A stretch of 64,000 bases of DNA from Chalciporus piperatus. Lineage: Eukaryota > Basidiomycota > Agaricomycetes > Boletales > Boletaceae. Where the stretch lies: NCBI GenBank assembly GCA_038093975.1, contig JBBPTG010000083.1, positions 1 to 64,000 of the forward strand. The letters run 5' to 3'. Below the pieces are notes generated by a model, which made no database searches, was not told the origin of the DNA, and saw only the letters and a program-made list of their open reading frames with translations. Position numbers and translations under genes: made by a program. Shown here one piece after another: positions 21,081 to 31,207 of this stretch. Each line of letters opens with the position of its first letter. Within the stretch, counting starts at the first letter, position 1.

Positions 21081-21421
21081 TTGCACCCTCTCTACTCAGT
21101 TCATATGAATTACCATGGTTACTGTGAATTTTCATACAATATCACTAATAACCATAATTTTCATGAAATTTAAGAAATTTCATATAACATACATGCTGGA
21201 AAGGTCAAGTATTTGCCACAAATATCAGAAATTCTTGGAAATATATGAAATTCTTGAAATTTGGACAAATTTACAAATTTTTAGGATAATTGCACAAATT
21301 ATCCAGCAGAGGTTTTTCCTGATGGCCTTCTGGCATTGACGAGGTGGAAATGCAAGAGTTTACAGATATGCTGTTGCAGGATGCTGAGCTGGGAGTGTGG
21401 GATGAGGAGGCGCGCACGTAA

Positions 21422-21659
21422 TTGTTCGATCATCATATCTCTACTACTCGACATGTATATATTTTCCTCAACCAGTCTGTACAACGACCAGTTGCAACAG
21501 GTTTGAACCAACTTTGCGAGCAAGTGCGAAAAATTGGCAACCGGCAACCGGGTTTTGGTGGACATGCTTGAACCAGCAACTCGGGTCCAGTCGCAACCGC
21601 GGTCGGTCCAGTTCGGTTGCCAGTTTTTTCCAGTTCCGCAACTGGACTTTAAAACACTA
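21422..21659 (+). mobile_element. 3' terminal region of the hAT parent element
   Basis: Follows the transposase stop. It is rich in CCAGTTGC/GGTTGCAAC words and ends GCAACTGGACTTTAAAACACTA-type. That end matches the right ends of the MITEs in this window, with last base at 21659. This ties the transposase fragment to the MITE family. Confidence 0.75.
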
Positions 21660-22042
21660 ACTGCAACTGGACTGATATTTTCAGTCCGAGATTTTAAGGC
21701 AACTGGCAAATGGACTGGTAAAGACTGGTCAAAGACTGGTTGCAACTGATACATAATATACTTATCACTCTATAATTGCAATTTAACATCATTTAGACAT
21801 GATAAGTGTTGATAAACTTTGGAAAATGTGTAGAAATGTCAAAAGAATTCATAAAAACTCATAAAAATAGCCTAGAAAAATACGAAAAAATAGGAGAATA
21901 TTTTCTTTTATAATAACCAGCACAGCCACCAGTTGCAACCGGTCTTTTTGACCAGTTGCAACTGCAGTTCAGTTGCGATCAGTTGCGGTCCAGTCTAGTT
22001 GCCAGTCTTTTGACCAGTTGCCAACTGGACTTCGAAACACTA
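21660..22042. mobile_element. Truncated hAT MITE
   Basis: Ends CTGGACTTCGAAACACTA at 22042 and has the same subterminal words as its neighbours. It starts abruptly with CTGCAACTGGAC next to the previous terminus and lacks the TAGTG left tip and a duplication. Confidence 0.6.
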
Positions 22043-22079
22043 ACCAGCCGGCTAACAAACAGCCAATAGTGTATGATTA

Positions 22080-22800
22080 TCTAGGTTAGGGGCCGGCTAC
22101 TAGTAGTAATAGAATGTATTCATAGAGTAGGGGTCAACCCATGTACCATTGTGTCCTGGAAATGGGAAGGGCCAACACAATCATTCCATGAGGTAGGGCC
22201 TGGCTGACTGGTGTTAATTACTGCTTGCTGCCTGGATTAGAAGTCAGCTCATAGAATCTGTCTCAAGGACTATGGCTGGGCCAGCCATTGCAATGTGTGA
22301 GACATATCATCTATCTTCCAGGGATTGGCCAATGCATTGAGTCAGGATAGGTGAACCCCGGCTGATGGTTCATGTCTTCAACACTAGAGATAGGCCAATG
22401 TGAAAATGTTCCATATGTAGTGGCCAATGCAGTGATTATGCAGTGGTAGGGATGGGCTGATGTAGAGTTGTCAATAGATAGAAATGGGCCAATTCTATGA
22501 TTTCAATAGGTAGGAATGAGCTGATGTAGAGTGTGTCAATGAGTGGGCACTGGCCAATGCAGTGATTATCTAGTCGTAGGAATGGGCTGATGTAAAGTGT
22601 GTGAATGAGTTGGGACTGGCCAGTGATAGGAATGGGCCAATATAGAGTATGTCAATGAGTTGGGACTGGCCAATGCAGTGAGCATTGAGGGGTAGGAATC
22701 CGTCGACACATTGAATGTCAATAGGTAGGAAACTGTCGATAGGTACCCATTGACCAATATAGTCATTTTCAATCAGTACTCACTGGCTAATGGATGATCA
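22080..22800. repeat. Degenerate minisatellite of about 50-60 bp units
   Basis: Words such as AGGAATGGGCTGATGTAGAG, GTGTCAATGAGT and ACTGGCCAATGCAGTG recur about ten times with point changes and length variation. No coding potential was seen. Confidence 0.65.
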
Positions 22801-23193
22801 CAATCATAACATGATATTGCCTACACTACATTACATTCCTCATCCTCTTCAACATGTCCATCTGACATAGCAAAGATAGCATATGAAATATGTGTTGCCT
22901 ACAAGTATAGGCCAGGAATTCCAACCGTTCAAACATGATCCAAGATAAAGCCATGAGCATGGCATCATCATTTCTGGACTGTTTTTCAGTGGCTGATCCC
23001 TCCGTCAGCTAGTCGTCTGGACCAGCTTTTGTTCTAATTGTCTGTTGGCCCAGTTGATTGCTTGCTCCACCAGCCAGCGGCCGATAATATTATCATCAAG
23101 GTATCCCATGGCCCGATCATCAAAACCACTCACAATGATCCAATGTCCCTCTGAATGGTGTATTTCCTGTCGCTATGTCTTCTGGATTTCTAC
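22801..23193. other. Unassigned AT-rich sequence
   Basis: No convincing frame or repeat. Blocks on the minus strand near 23100-23190 appear to join 23781-23890 once the intervening MITE is removed (see that entry). Confidence 0.3.
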
Positions 23194-23201
23194 CTTGCCA
23201 A

Positions 23202-23780
23202 TAGTGTTTTAAAGTCCAGTTGCAGGACCGCAAAAAGACCGGCAACTGAACTGAACCGACATTGGTTGCAACTGGACTGCAGTTGTCGGATGCCTGATTT
23301 TCCAGTGTAAATCAGTCCGGTTACCTCAAATTTCAGAAAAATAAAAGACCGGTTGACGACTGGTTGCAACTGATTGCATGTCAGACCGGTTGCCATCTCC
23401 GACTATGTAGTTTCCTGTAAATCTAAGGGTACTGAACCTGAATTTTCATACTATTTTCAAGTATTTTGGTGACAACACAACAGAAAATAAGTGCCATTTG
23501 ATTCATTTCTGAGTGAAATTTGACTATTCTTTTGCTGATGGTATGGATTTCTCAAATAATGCTGTTTCACGCAATTTTACCAAACATGGATTTGTGGGTT
23601 TTTGTGTTTTTGAGGAAAATCGATTGTGACCAGTTCAGTTGCCTAGATTTTCAAATGGCGACTGGTTGCCATCAGTTTCAGTCCAGTTGCCCAATATTCT
23701 GGAATTAAAAAGACTGATCGTGGTCCGGTTGCCTCAAAAAGAGGTCAAAAAACCGGACCAGACCGGACTTTAAAACACTA
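23202..23780. mobile_element. hAT-type MITE 2
   Basis: The 579-bp element begins TAGTGTTTTAAAGTCCAG and ends CCGGACTTTAAAACACTA. It is flanked by perfect 8-bp duplications CTTGCCAA (23194-23201 and 23781-23788). Internal sequence is AT-rich with subterminal GGTTGCAAC-type words. Confidence 0.93.
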
Positions 23781-23898
23781 CTTGCCAATCATGGGCTGCA
23801 ATCCAATCAAACCTTCTGCCATGATAGGACACCAAGAAGTACTCACATAGATCCAGCTCATTCAGAAGTCTGTTTTCCCTATGCCTGCGGTCCTCAGA
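23781..23898 (-). pseudogene. Short coding-like remnant between two MITEs
   Basis: The minus strand reads NELDLCEYFLVSYHGRRFDW and, after removing MITE 2 and one duplication, continues RNPEDIATGNTPFRGT. It looks like a piece of an older gene or transposase into which both MITEs inserted. I do not recognise it. Confidence 0.3.
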
Positions 23899-24465
23899 TA
23901 GTGTTTCAAAGTCCAGTTGCAGGACCGCAAAAAGACCGGCAACCAAACCAAACCAACATCGGTTGCAACCGGACTGCGGTTGCCAGTTGCCAGATTTTCT
24001 GGTATGTATCGGTCCAGTTGCCCTGAAAATCTGAAAAATAAAAGACCGGTCCAAGACCGGTTGCAACCGGTTGCATCACGGACTGGTTATAAGTAGTCAT
24101 CTGACCCATTTTCACGCTGATGCGCTCCTGGTGCATCTGCGCATACTATGTATTTCTACATTTTCTGATGTTTTTCCTCGTTTTAAAATGTTTTAATAAT
24201 TTTTGTTGTTGTTTTCCCACGCAGATGCGCCCTGGGCGCATCTGCGTGTTTTTGAGAATATTAAAAACATTGTTTTTCCAGCTGAAAATCTCATATATTT
24301 ACAACTAAGACCAAAATATGTATAGTAGATCGGTCTTTTAAGACAACTGGTTGCAACCAGTTCGGTTGCCCAGGTCTGGCCATGGCAACCGGTCTTTATC
24401 GGTTTTGGTCCGGTTGCCTCAAAACTTGGTCTAAAAACCGGACCGGACTGGACTTTTAAACACTA
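23899..24465. mobile_element. hAT-type MITE 3
   Basis: The 567-bp element has termini TAGTGTTTCAAAGTCCAG and CTGGACTTTTAAACACTA. It is flanked by perfect 8-bp duplications TCCTCAGA (23891-23898, 24466-24473). Its left 60 bp are nearly identical to those of MITE 2. An inverted pair GATGCGCxxxGGTGCATCTGCG-like lies near 24120-24250. Confidence 0.93.
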
Positions 24466-24473
24466 TCCTCAGA

Positions 24474-24750
24474 TGACATGGTGACTGGCATGTCAGCCAA
24501 TGGAATACCACCCTCATCGGCCTTGGCTAGATCGTGGTCTGCATTTCAGCCCACATCCTCTGGCTCCTCATTTGATATGTTACCCCTGATTCAGCTGACC
24601 TCTGTTGAAACCATTGGGCCACCCTTGCTGTGTCCTCACGGACTGTCCTGATATTCTTATCTGTCCCATTACCTAAGAGAATGCACCCTGTTCTCTAGGC
24701 CAATATGATGTGATTCCACAAGGGCATCTGAGGAACATCCAGAAACCAGC
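24474..24750. other. No feature seen
   Basis: Non-coding stretch between MITE 3 and the second gypsy fragment. No repeat match within the window was noticed. Confidence 0.3.
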
Positions 24751-25797
24751 TCAATGGAAAACTATCTTTGGCCCACTCTGCTGGCAAATCTCGCTGGTTT
24801 TGCTCTTCCAATGGTTCTTGAGCTGGTTTGACTCATTAACTGTGGGATGAATGTGCATATTATTGGGCAAGTCATTAGGAAGGACCTTTGTGATCTGATA
24901 AGGTCCGATAAAATTCTGCGTCATCTTTGTGGAAGGATAGGGGAGTTTGAGATTGTCTGTAGATAACATAATGAAATCTCCAATTTGATAATCCGGAGCT
25001 TCAGACCGATGCTTGTCCGCTTGCTCTTTCATCCGGTTTCTAGTTTCTTCTAATGCCTGCTCAACATCTTTGTGTGCTTTTCCACATTCTTCTACGAATA
25101 GACCTGCTGGAGATGAATCGCCATCAAATCTCATGTGTGGGAAGTAGTTTTTTGTGATAGCGAAGGGAATTGTTCTGGTGGCAATGGAAAGAGAGGAATT
25201 ATGATGGAACTGTGCTATCTTCAACCAATTGGCCCATTCCGTTTGATGTTTAGCCACATAAGCGCGGAGATACTGCTGGAGTTCTCGGTTCATACGCTCC
25301 GTTTGGCCATCAGTTTGGGGATAATAAGCGGTTGACAGCTTCTGTTCTATTCTTTGAAGGGTGCAAAGCTGTGAAGTAAACTCCGATGCAAATTGTGGTC
25401 CTTGATCTGAAACAATTGAAGAGGGAAGTCCGTGTCTACACCAAACATTGTCTCTCAATAGAATAGCTAACTCTTTAGAAGAAATTGTCTTTTTACAAGG
25501 GATAAACTCGACTTCTTTAGAGAAGCGATCTACAACAACACAAATAGAATCAAAGCCATGTGATTTGAAAAAGCCCATGGTAAAGTCTATTGATATATCT
25601 TTTCAGGGTTCTTTGGCAATGGGGATTAATTTGCCAGCTTGTGCAGTTGACCTTCCCTTCATGAAGGTGCACACTTGGCAATGTTCTACCTAAGTTTTAA
25701 TGTCCTATGTGACACCAGGCCATGAGACATAACGAGTAATAAGGTACAACTTGAAAGTGCATCCTTGGCTACCATGGCCACCAATATGAAGGATTGT
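24751..25797 (-). pseudogene. Second gypsy lineage (C): integrase fragment
   Basis: On the minus strand the integrase zinc finger (HIGGHGSQGCTFK ... HCQVC, with stops) at about 25640-25790 is followed by an intact-looking 275-residue frame from 25578. That frame has DSICVVVDRFSKEVEF, SDQGPQFASEF and YYPQTDGQTERMNREL, giving the D,D(35)E core, then KMTQNFIGPYQI near the C-terminal domain. It differs strongly from family A and belongs to another gypsy lineage. Everything upstream of the zinc finger is cut by the LTR at 25798; no RT, gag or cognate LTR is seen. Confidence 0.85.
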
Positions 25798-26252
25798 TGT
25801 TATAGTATCTAAAAACTTTTCAAACATGTGCCTACAACGGTATTCAAACTCTGGACTTTGTCTACAAGTTAGGGGTCAAGTCAGATTCATCTTTATCCAC
25901 TCCGGTAGTCCCTGTAGCAGTACGTAAACTATTACATAATCAGGTCACGTGACAAAGGTCCAGACTCAGATGAGTCAGCAATAATGTCATGGCCTAGACC
26001 CTAATCTGTGCCTGGTACCTTTTCTTATCATCGTACCATTTACCTTAGCTATCTTTCCCTTTGTGTTTTCCTTATTCGGCTGTTGGTCTGTGTGCACATC
26101 TCAATAGTATATAAGTAGCCCTGTACTTATCACGGACCCCAGTCTAATCCATTTGTTGCTTCACTGCAATTAAGTTTTAGTACTCAGCTTATTCTTCGCA
26201 AGGTCTAGTGTGGCCTAAGTCTCCACCGTGTGTATTTGACTATGTCATAACA
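25798..26252 (+). mobile_element. Solo LTR, family B, copy 3
   Basis: This 455-bp LTR (TGTTATAGTATC ... GTCATAACA) is about 90 percent similar by eye to 16052-16505. It has the same TATATAAG box. Flanks ATTGT and CTTGG do not match, so sequence was lost or rearranged on one side. It truncates the gypsy C integrase. Confidence 0.88.
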
Positions 26253-26321
26253 CTTGGATTAGACTTGAACACACCACCTGGACTCTAGGGCTAAAGAGTT
26301 GGTCAAGAAGACTGTTTGCGT

Positions 26322-27031
26322 TAGTGATTAAAGGTCCAGTTGCGCAACCTGTAAAAGACTGGCAACTGGACTGAACCCAACTGATCGCAACTGGACTGCA
26401 GTTGTGAGTTGCTGACATTTGCGATGAAAAGACTGCAGTTGCAACTGCTAAAAAAAGACTGGTTGCAACCGGTTGCAACCAATGCACAGCCACACCCTAT
26501 GTATTACCCTATTTTCTCTGATTTTTCCGGATTTTTCCTGATTTTTCTGGACCTTTATAGATGTTATTTGGGTTTTTTGATGAATATTGAAGTTAGCCAA
26601 TGACAATATTGATTAACATGTCATAGAATTCATTCTATCATGTATATACACTCTCTGAGTCATATATTTACTTATATACCATTAGTCTGTGTTGAGAATT
26701 GAGTCTATGATTGGTCTTGACATCACACGTAACTTGATATTATCTGATGTATCACTACAAAAAACATGCTGTTTTAAAATGCTCATATCTTTACAGCGTG
26801 TTTACCGTTTCGCTTGACCCAGGGACCGATTTGTAGCAGAAACCGGTACTAATTTTTGTTTCTCACACGCTAAGCGAAATAACGGTTGTAACTGGTTGCA
26901 ACTGCCAAACAACCGGTTTTTATCGGTTTTGGTCTGGTCCTAATGATTTAATTAATTAATTAAATCAGTCCGATTGCAGTTGCCGTCCTAAAAAGGCAAA
27001 AGACCGAACTGGACCGGACTTTTAATCACTA
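26322..27031. mobile_element. hAT-type MITE 4 (ATT subfamily)
   Basis: The 710-bp element has termini TAGTGATTAAAGGTCCAG and CCGGACTTTTAATCACTA. Flanking 8-mers are GTTTGCGT and GTTTGAGT (7 of 8 match). It carries dense GGTTGCAACC words subterminally. Its tips (GTGATT/AATCAC) differ from MITEs 1-3 and resemble one end of MITE 5. Confidence 0.88.
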
Positions 27032-27260
27032 GTTTGAGTACATGATACACAGGAGACCGCAACTCCATCCACTGCTGCATATACGGCCGTCCGCCATCAT
27101 AAATTGGATAATGTTGCTGTTCCCCATAGGGCACTAGGGGCTGTTTGATTGTTTGAGACGTCTTCATCAGGAAAAGCCTCCCATGGATAATTCTCTGGAA
27201 TACTAACAATTTTCAGAAAAAGTTAAAATTTTCACAGAATTCCTTGTATTCTTCAGATTT
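27032..27260. other. Gene remnant and lone TIR of the CATCAGG family
   Basis: The minus strand reads QQHYPIYDGGRPYMQQWMEL, a short fragment of an unknown gene entered by MITE 4. At 27164-27200 CATCAGGAAAAGCCTCCC begins a copy of the element end seen at 2622 and 19550, followed by AT-rich sequence. Its partner end was not found. Confidence 0.4.
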
Positions 27261-27469
27261 GTTGATATGAGAGTTTCCGATAACGGAGGGACGACGTCAT
27301 TGGAAATGGGTTTTCGGGCTCCGACGTCGAAGCAGCATATATGCACGATCCGCAGGATTGTGCATCTTGCCTTCTCTCTTCGACGTCGGCACTCTGCTCT
27401 CGTTCATAGTAGTCGTTTTCGCTGTTTTCGTACTTCCCGTCGTTCTCATCATAGCCTTTCTTTATCACT

Positions 27470-28300
27470 ATGCCCCCTCATGGAACTCGCACCCGTCCCG
27501 GGCCCGTTGTTGTACCTGAGTCCTCCGTGGCTCCGTCTTCCCCTCATAAGGGGAGCAATCAGGATGTTCAAGGAGATCAGGGTCAGGCCCAGTCCCCTCC
27601 TGCACATTCAGAAGACGAGGACGATGGGAGTCCTTTTCAGGGAGTCACACCTACAGCAGGTCCCTCCAATCGCATTCCTATTGAAGTTGCTGCTGCAGCG
27701 GCTGAGAAGCTTCCAGACCTTTTTCTCCGTCCACCATCGAATGAAAACGGCAGGTCCACCTCCCTCTTTACCCCTTCGCGCTCTGTGGTGTTCTCTCGCC
27801 CCCTCTCTGAGGGCTCTGGAGCAGTGTCTTCAGCTGTTCGCCCGAAGTGTTGTCGTAAGCACGCCTCCCCTCCTCAAGCCTCTCCCTTACCAGGGGGATC
27901 AGGGGTTACCCTAAGAATCCCCGGTCGTGTGCATATACCTTCCGTTCTGGAGCGCCTCGTGGCCGCACCGAACACACCTCAGCCCCCTGGGCCTGCAGCA
28001 TCCTCAACGGACGAAGCTTTGCTTTGCTCCATCGTGGAGGCGCTCACAAACACTGCTGATTCACAAGGCAATACCGCGAAGAGTGAGCCGCTTAAGAGTG
28101 CACTTGCCACCCTTGCACCGGGTGTTGAGGCCGCCACTGTCCCTTCCAAGGCTCCTCTAGGTACGCGCTTACCATCCTGCATTTCATCACATCACGACAA
28201 GCCACTGCCTGGCCGTTCATTTTATCTATCTATTTGGGTATACCCCCGGGTGTCCGGAAGCATACCCGCACCCGTACCCGCCGTTTACCCATACCCATAG
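27470..28300 (+). CDS. Pro/Ser-rich ORF of unknown function, possibly transposon gag
   Basis: A 276-codon open frame starts at an ATG in context TCACTATGCCC. It is low-complexity: Pro, Ser and Ala dominate, with an acidic patch (HSEDEDDG) near residue 45. There is no zinc knuckle, signal peptide or coiled coil. The last 40 codons enter a TACCC-rich repeat (28231-28390), so the natural C-terminus is probably lost. Position in the island and composition suggest a retrotransposon gag remnant, but no family is recognised. Confidence 0.35.
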   Translation: MPPHGTRTRPGPVVVPESSVAPSSPHKGSNQDVQGDQGQAQSPPAHSEDEDDGSPFQGVTPTAGPSNRIPIEVAAAAAEKLPDLFLRPPSNENGRSTSLFTPSRSVVFSRPLSEGSGAVSSAVRPKCCRKHASPPQASPLPGGSGVTLRIPGRVHIPSVLERLVAAPNTPQPPGPAASSTDEALLCSIVEALTNTADSQGNTAKSEPLKSALATLAPGVEAATVPSKAPLGTRLPSCISSHHDKPLPGRSFYLSIWVYPRVSGSIPAPVPAVYPYP

Positions 28301-28390
28301 TCGTGGATGCAGGTAAGCGCATGGGTGGGCTGAAATAAATCTGTACCCATACCCGGGCCGGGTATACTCGCAGGTAGTGGGTGAGGTGAG
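28231..28390. repeat. GGGTA/TACCC-rich low-copy repeat
   Basis: About 160 bp rich in TACCC and GGGTA. GGGTATACCCCCGGG lies near the left side and CCCGGGCCGGGTATAC near the right, giving an imperfect palindrome. It may be a small MITE. It is not telomeric, because the unit order is irregular. Confidence 0.45.
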
Positions 28391-29561
28391 GATGAGGACA
28401 AGATGATCAACAACACAATGCACCAATTGTATGTGTTGTGTTATTGCTCATCAACATTGTTGGTCGAGCATGCCAGTGAGGTGAGCATGACGTTCATTGT
28501 CGCCGCCGGTTGATGATAGTGAGGTGTTGGTGAGGACGAGAATGAGGAGGGCCTCATTGTGAGTCACTTTGAGCATAACAATGATTACGAGATTTACAAG
28601 AAGCTGTGTAAGTCCCCTATATGATCACCTGCCTTATATTCTGATGATCTTGTACAGCCATGTTTCTCTATTCGAACTACAAGCAAGCTCTGAACATTAT
28701 CAAAGATGACAAGGTCAAACTCGCTGAACTCAAACAGGAACTCGGTGTTTCTGATCACCTCACTTTTTTGCACTGGCTCTCTGAAAAGAGGGCCTACCTT
28801 TGGTCTAGGCAGGAAGAGCCAATTAAAGAACCTTTCCAAATGACCTACTGGCAAACACCCATCAATCTAGTGGGTCAGAAGTGCATAACAGATTGTCAGG
28901 TACTACATAGTAAAGGCTAACAACCTCCAGACGAGAACTCGAAGCTATCCCAACATGCACAAAGTGCTGCTGCTACAGCAAGACTCGAGACCACTTGCCA
29001 ACATGCGCAGGAGAATGAGGGGAGATCCCACTGTGCTGCTCAAGAGCTGGAGGTCAAACTGAATATTGAACACTGCTGGACACCCGATGATGAAGAATGG
29101 CAGAACACTGGCCGCATGGTTGCTCAACAGAAATACCAGTGTGCTCTTGACACGCTGGAGTCTCTTGTAGTCACATGCATATTCAAGCTTGGGAAAATGA
29201 ACCGCACGGGAATGGGTGAGTATACAGCCATCGCTGACACTGAGTACTGATGAGTTCCTTCCGTCACAGGATATAAACTATGTACACACATGGGGAAAGC
29301 CCTTCAAGCCTGCTAAGCTGCAATCAAGAATGCTTTTGAAAGTTACAACACTGCTGCCTGTGCCATGTCGCCCCCTCATCGTACCCTCACTTTTGCCAAT
29401 GTCATTGACTGCACGTTCTTGGCAGACTTCGATCTCCTTAGGAAAACTTGCAAGAACATCTCTCTGCATCCTTGGGTTTCACCTACTGCATGTCTGGCCA
29501 TCAACACATACTTCAAGCTCTGTTGTGCTGAAGAAGAAATAGCACGCCTTAATGCTGAAAT

Positions 29562-30140
29562 TAGTGTTTAAATGCCCAGTCCAGTCCAATTTTTGTTGCC
29601 TTTTTAGAAAGGAGACCCGGACTGGTCTTTTTAATTAATTAATTAATTAGGACCAGACCAAAACCAAAACAAAACCGGTCCAAATAGTCCAACCATGGGT
29701 TGCAACCAGTCCAGAACCCATTTTTTGAAAGACCAGTCTGTTATCATGTGATAGCGTGAAAATCAGGTTTTAACCTTGCAGGCTGGGTTTTAGTACTTGT
29801 TCCTGGCTTCAAATCGGTCTCCAGGTCATGAGAATGGGTTCACAGGGTCATGAAACATGGCCATTTCTGTGTTGCATGTCATTTTAGATACCATAATCTT
29901 TGTACTACTCATAGAAAAGTGAGAAAAATAGCTAAAAATCTGAAAAAAAAATAAGAATCAATAGCCCTGAATAGCCCCTGTGGCTGTGCATTAGTTGTAA
30001 CTGGTTACAACCAGTCTTTGACCGGTCTTTTGATTTTCCCAAAATGGAGGCAACTCGCAACTGGACCGAACTGGACTTTTGACCGGTCCAATCCAGTTGC
30101 CTGTCTTTTTGCAGTTGTGCAACTGGACTTTTAATCACTA
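29562..30140. mobile_element. hAT-type MITE 5 inside the KDZ pseudogene
   Basis: The 579-bp element has termini TAGTGTTTAAATGCCCAG and CTGGACTTTTAATCACTA. It is flanked by perfect 8-bp duplications GCTGAAAT (29554-29561, 30141-30148). Removing it rejoins the KDZ frame at the RLNAEI codons. Confidence 0.93.
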
Positions 30141-30482
30141 GCTGAAATTTCTCACTTCGTGACCTATTTGCAAGATAAAGATAATTATCTCAAAAATTGT
30201 GAAGCTCAACTCCAGTCAAATCCAGCACTTGCCCAACAGATGCACATGCTATATGAAGTACGTGCATGATTCCATGCTATACATATATAAAGCATTTGCA
30301 GTGGATCACTGCCTTATGTGGCTTCTCGGGCACTTTGACTGCTGGAGAGAGCACTAAGATTGAATTGGGTGATAGTGCCAGCCCCGTTAACCCCTCCATA
30401 TCCACTGTCGTCAAATCCACACACCCCAACCTCATCGATTCCGTTGCAGAGATCATAGAAGACCTGGGAGATGAGCAGGAAG

Positions 30483-30955
30483 TGTTACAATCGCCCCATT
30501 CTTTCCTTTCCTCTTTCTCTTGTACTAAGTCCTAGTCGCTGGTTCGAGTCCTGCCTGGGCCTATCATTTCTCACTTTGCTTTAGTCAGTGAACCTTCTCT
30601 AATGTTCTTTCACCTTCCATGCTTCGTCATCGCTGACTCATACATTTACCAAGCATGATTCATTCTTATTCGTCATGACTTGTTCTTACACATTCTGACT
30701 CGTTCCATGCCTGCCCTTAACTCGTTCCTTTACTTATATAAACCCTCGAGTTCTCTCCTGGAACCTTAAGTTAGACCTATGCAATCTAACCATGTTACTC
30801 CTTGTTCCCCTTGAACCCTCTGAGAGTCACCGTCTCACTCTTGAACGGACGCTAGGCCTTAACGTGGACACCCCATCATTAGGCTACACTTGAAACCTTC
30901 GTCCTAGACTAGGCTTTTGCGTCTACGCTTTGACCTACCCGGTACAAGCGTAACA
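30483..30955 (+). mobile_element. Solo LTR, gypsy family A, with 5-bp duplication GGAAG
   Basis: The 473-bp LTR (TGTTACAATCG ... AAGCGTAACA) is collinear with 9533-10002 and 13554-14023. It is flanked by GGAAG on both sides (30478-30482, 30956-30960). It carries GGTTCGAGTCC at about 30541. It interrupts the Glu-rich tail of the KDZ pseudogene. Confidence 0.94.
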
Positions 30956-31207
30956 GGAAGAGGAAGAGTGAGAAGAAGAGTGTGCATGCACCGTTGTAGA
31001 TGTCCTTGAAACCTTTACAACAGTCCTTGCCGCTTAATGTACAATCATCCAGCAAAGACTTGTCTATACACACTAGTAGTGGCCTCATGCTAGTACAGCG
31101 GAGACTGGGCCAGGAAGTGCCATTGTCCTCACAAGCTCACAAAGTGTTTGTTGATATCCCACAGTCACTTGATCATGACGTGACACATCCTTGCTGACAT
31201 AAGCACG

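Larger units (their letters stand above)
19550..21322. mobile_element. Non-autonomous TIR element, 1.77 kb, inserted in the hAT gene
   Basis: Termini are ATCAGGAAAAACCTCT and AGAGGTTTTTCCTGAT, a perfect 16-bp inverted repeat of the same type as the element at 2622-3192. Inside are the hairpin repeat units (20090-20480), the GTGACCTGCTCGCG joining segment (about 20550-20615), a TACACTTTT array (20620-21080) and an AT-rich tail. No transposase is encoded. Unlike the smaller copy, no TA duplication is visible. Confidence 0.7.
19019..21421 (+). pseudogene. hAT transposase C-terminal fragment, split by an insertion
   Basis: The first part (19019-19548) reads MEEYWLSAGSATTS, then after a frameshift near 19155 GWKAELGRYLHDLPSD. 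It continues across a recognisable 51-nt intron (19282-19332, GTAAGT...ATAG) into YPTLARVTKDICAIPATSVP and HLFSAGTEIATDR. This is the hAT C-terminal dimerisation domain. A 1.77 kb element occupies 19550-21322. The last residues (IDEVEMQEFTDMLLQDAELG, stop TAA 21419-21421) resume on its right. The N-terminal DDE core is missing. Downstream the sequence runs into an hAT terminus at 21659, so this is the right end of the parent element. Confidence 0.8.
28545..31197 (+). pseudogene. KDZ-type transposase, C-terminal part, twice interrupted
   Basis: An exon ending near 28609 (SHFEHNNDYEIYKKL) splices (GTAAGT...TACAG) into MFLYSNYKQALNIIKDDKVK and HLTFLHWLSEKRAYLWSRQE. Next come ELEVKLNIEHCWTPDDEEWQ and KYQCALDTLESLVV, then TFANVIDCTFLADFDLLRKT and RLNAEI. 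The chain resumes after a MITE (29562-30140) with SHFVTYLQDKDNYLKNCEAQ and LCGFSGTLTAGES (about 30330). The acidic tail is split by a solo LTR (30483-30955). These motifs match the conserved C-terminal region of Kyakuja/Dileera/Zisupton transposases common in mushrooms. The catalytic core is absent upstream, and several frameshifts are present. Confidence 0.75.

Noticed and set aside
27470..28300. Host gene for a Pro-rich regulator
   Set aside because: Low-complexity, no splice chain, enters a repeat at its 3' end and lies in the transposon island; listed only as a low-confidence ORF.
28231..28390. Internal telomere-like tract (GGGTA/TACCC)
   Set aside because: Units are irregular, both orientations are mixed, and no TTAGGG run is present.
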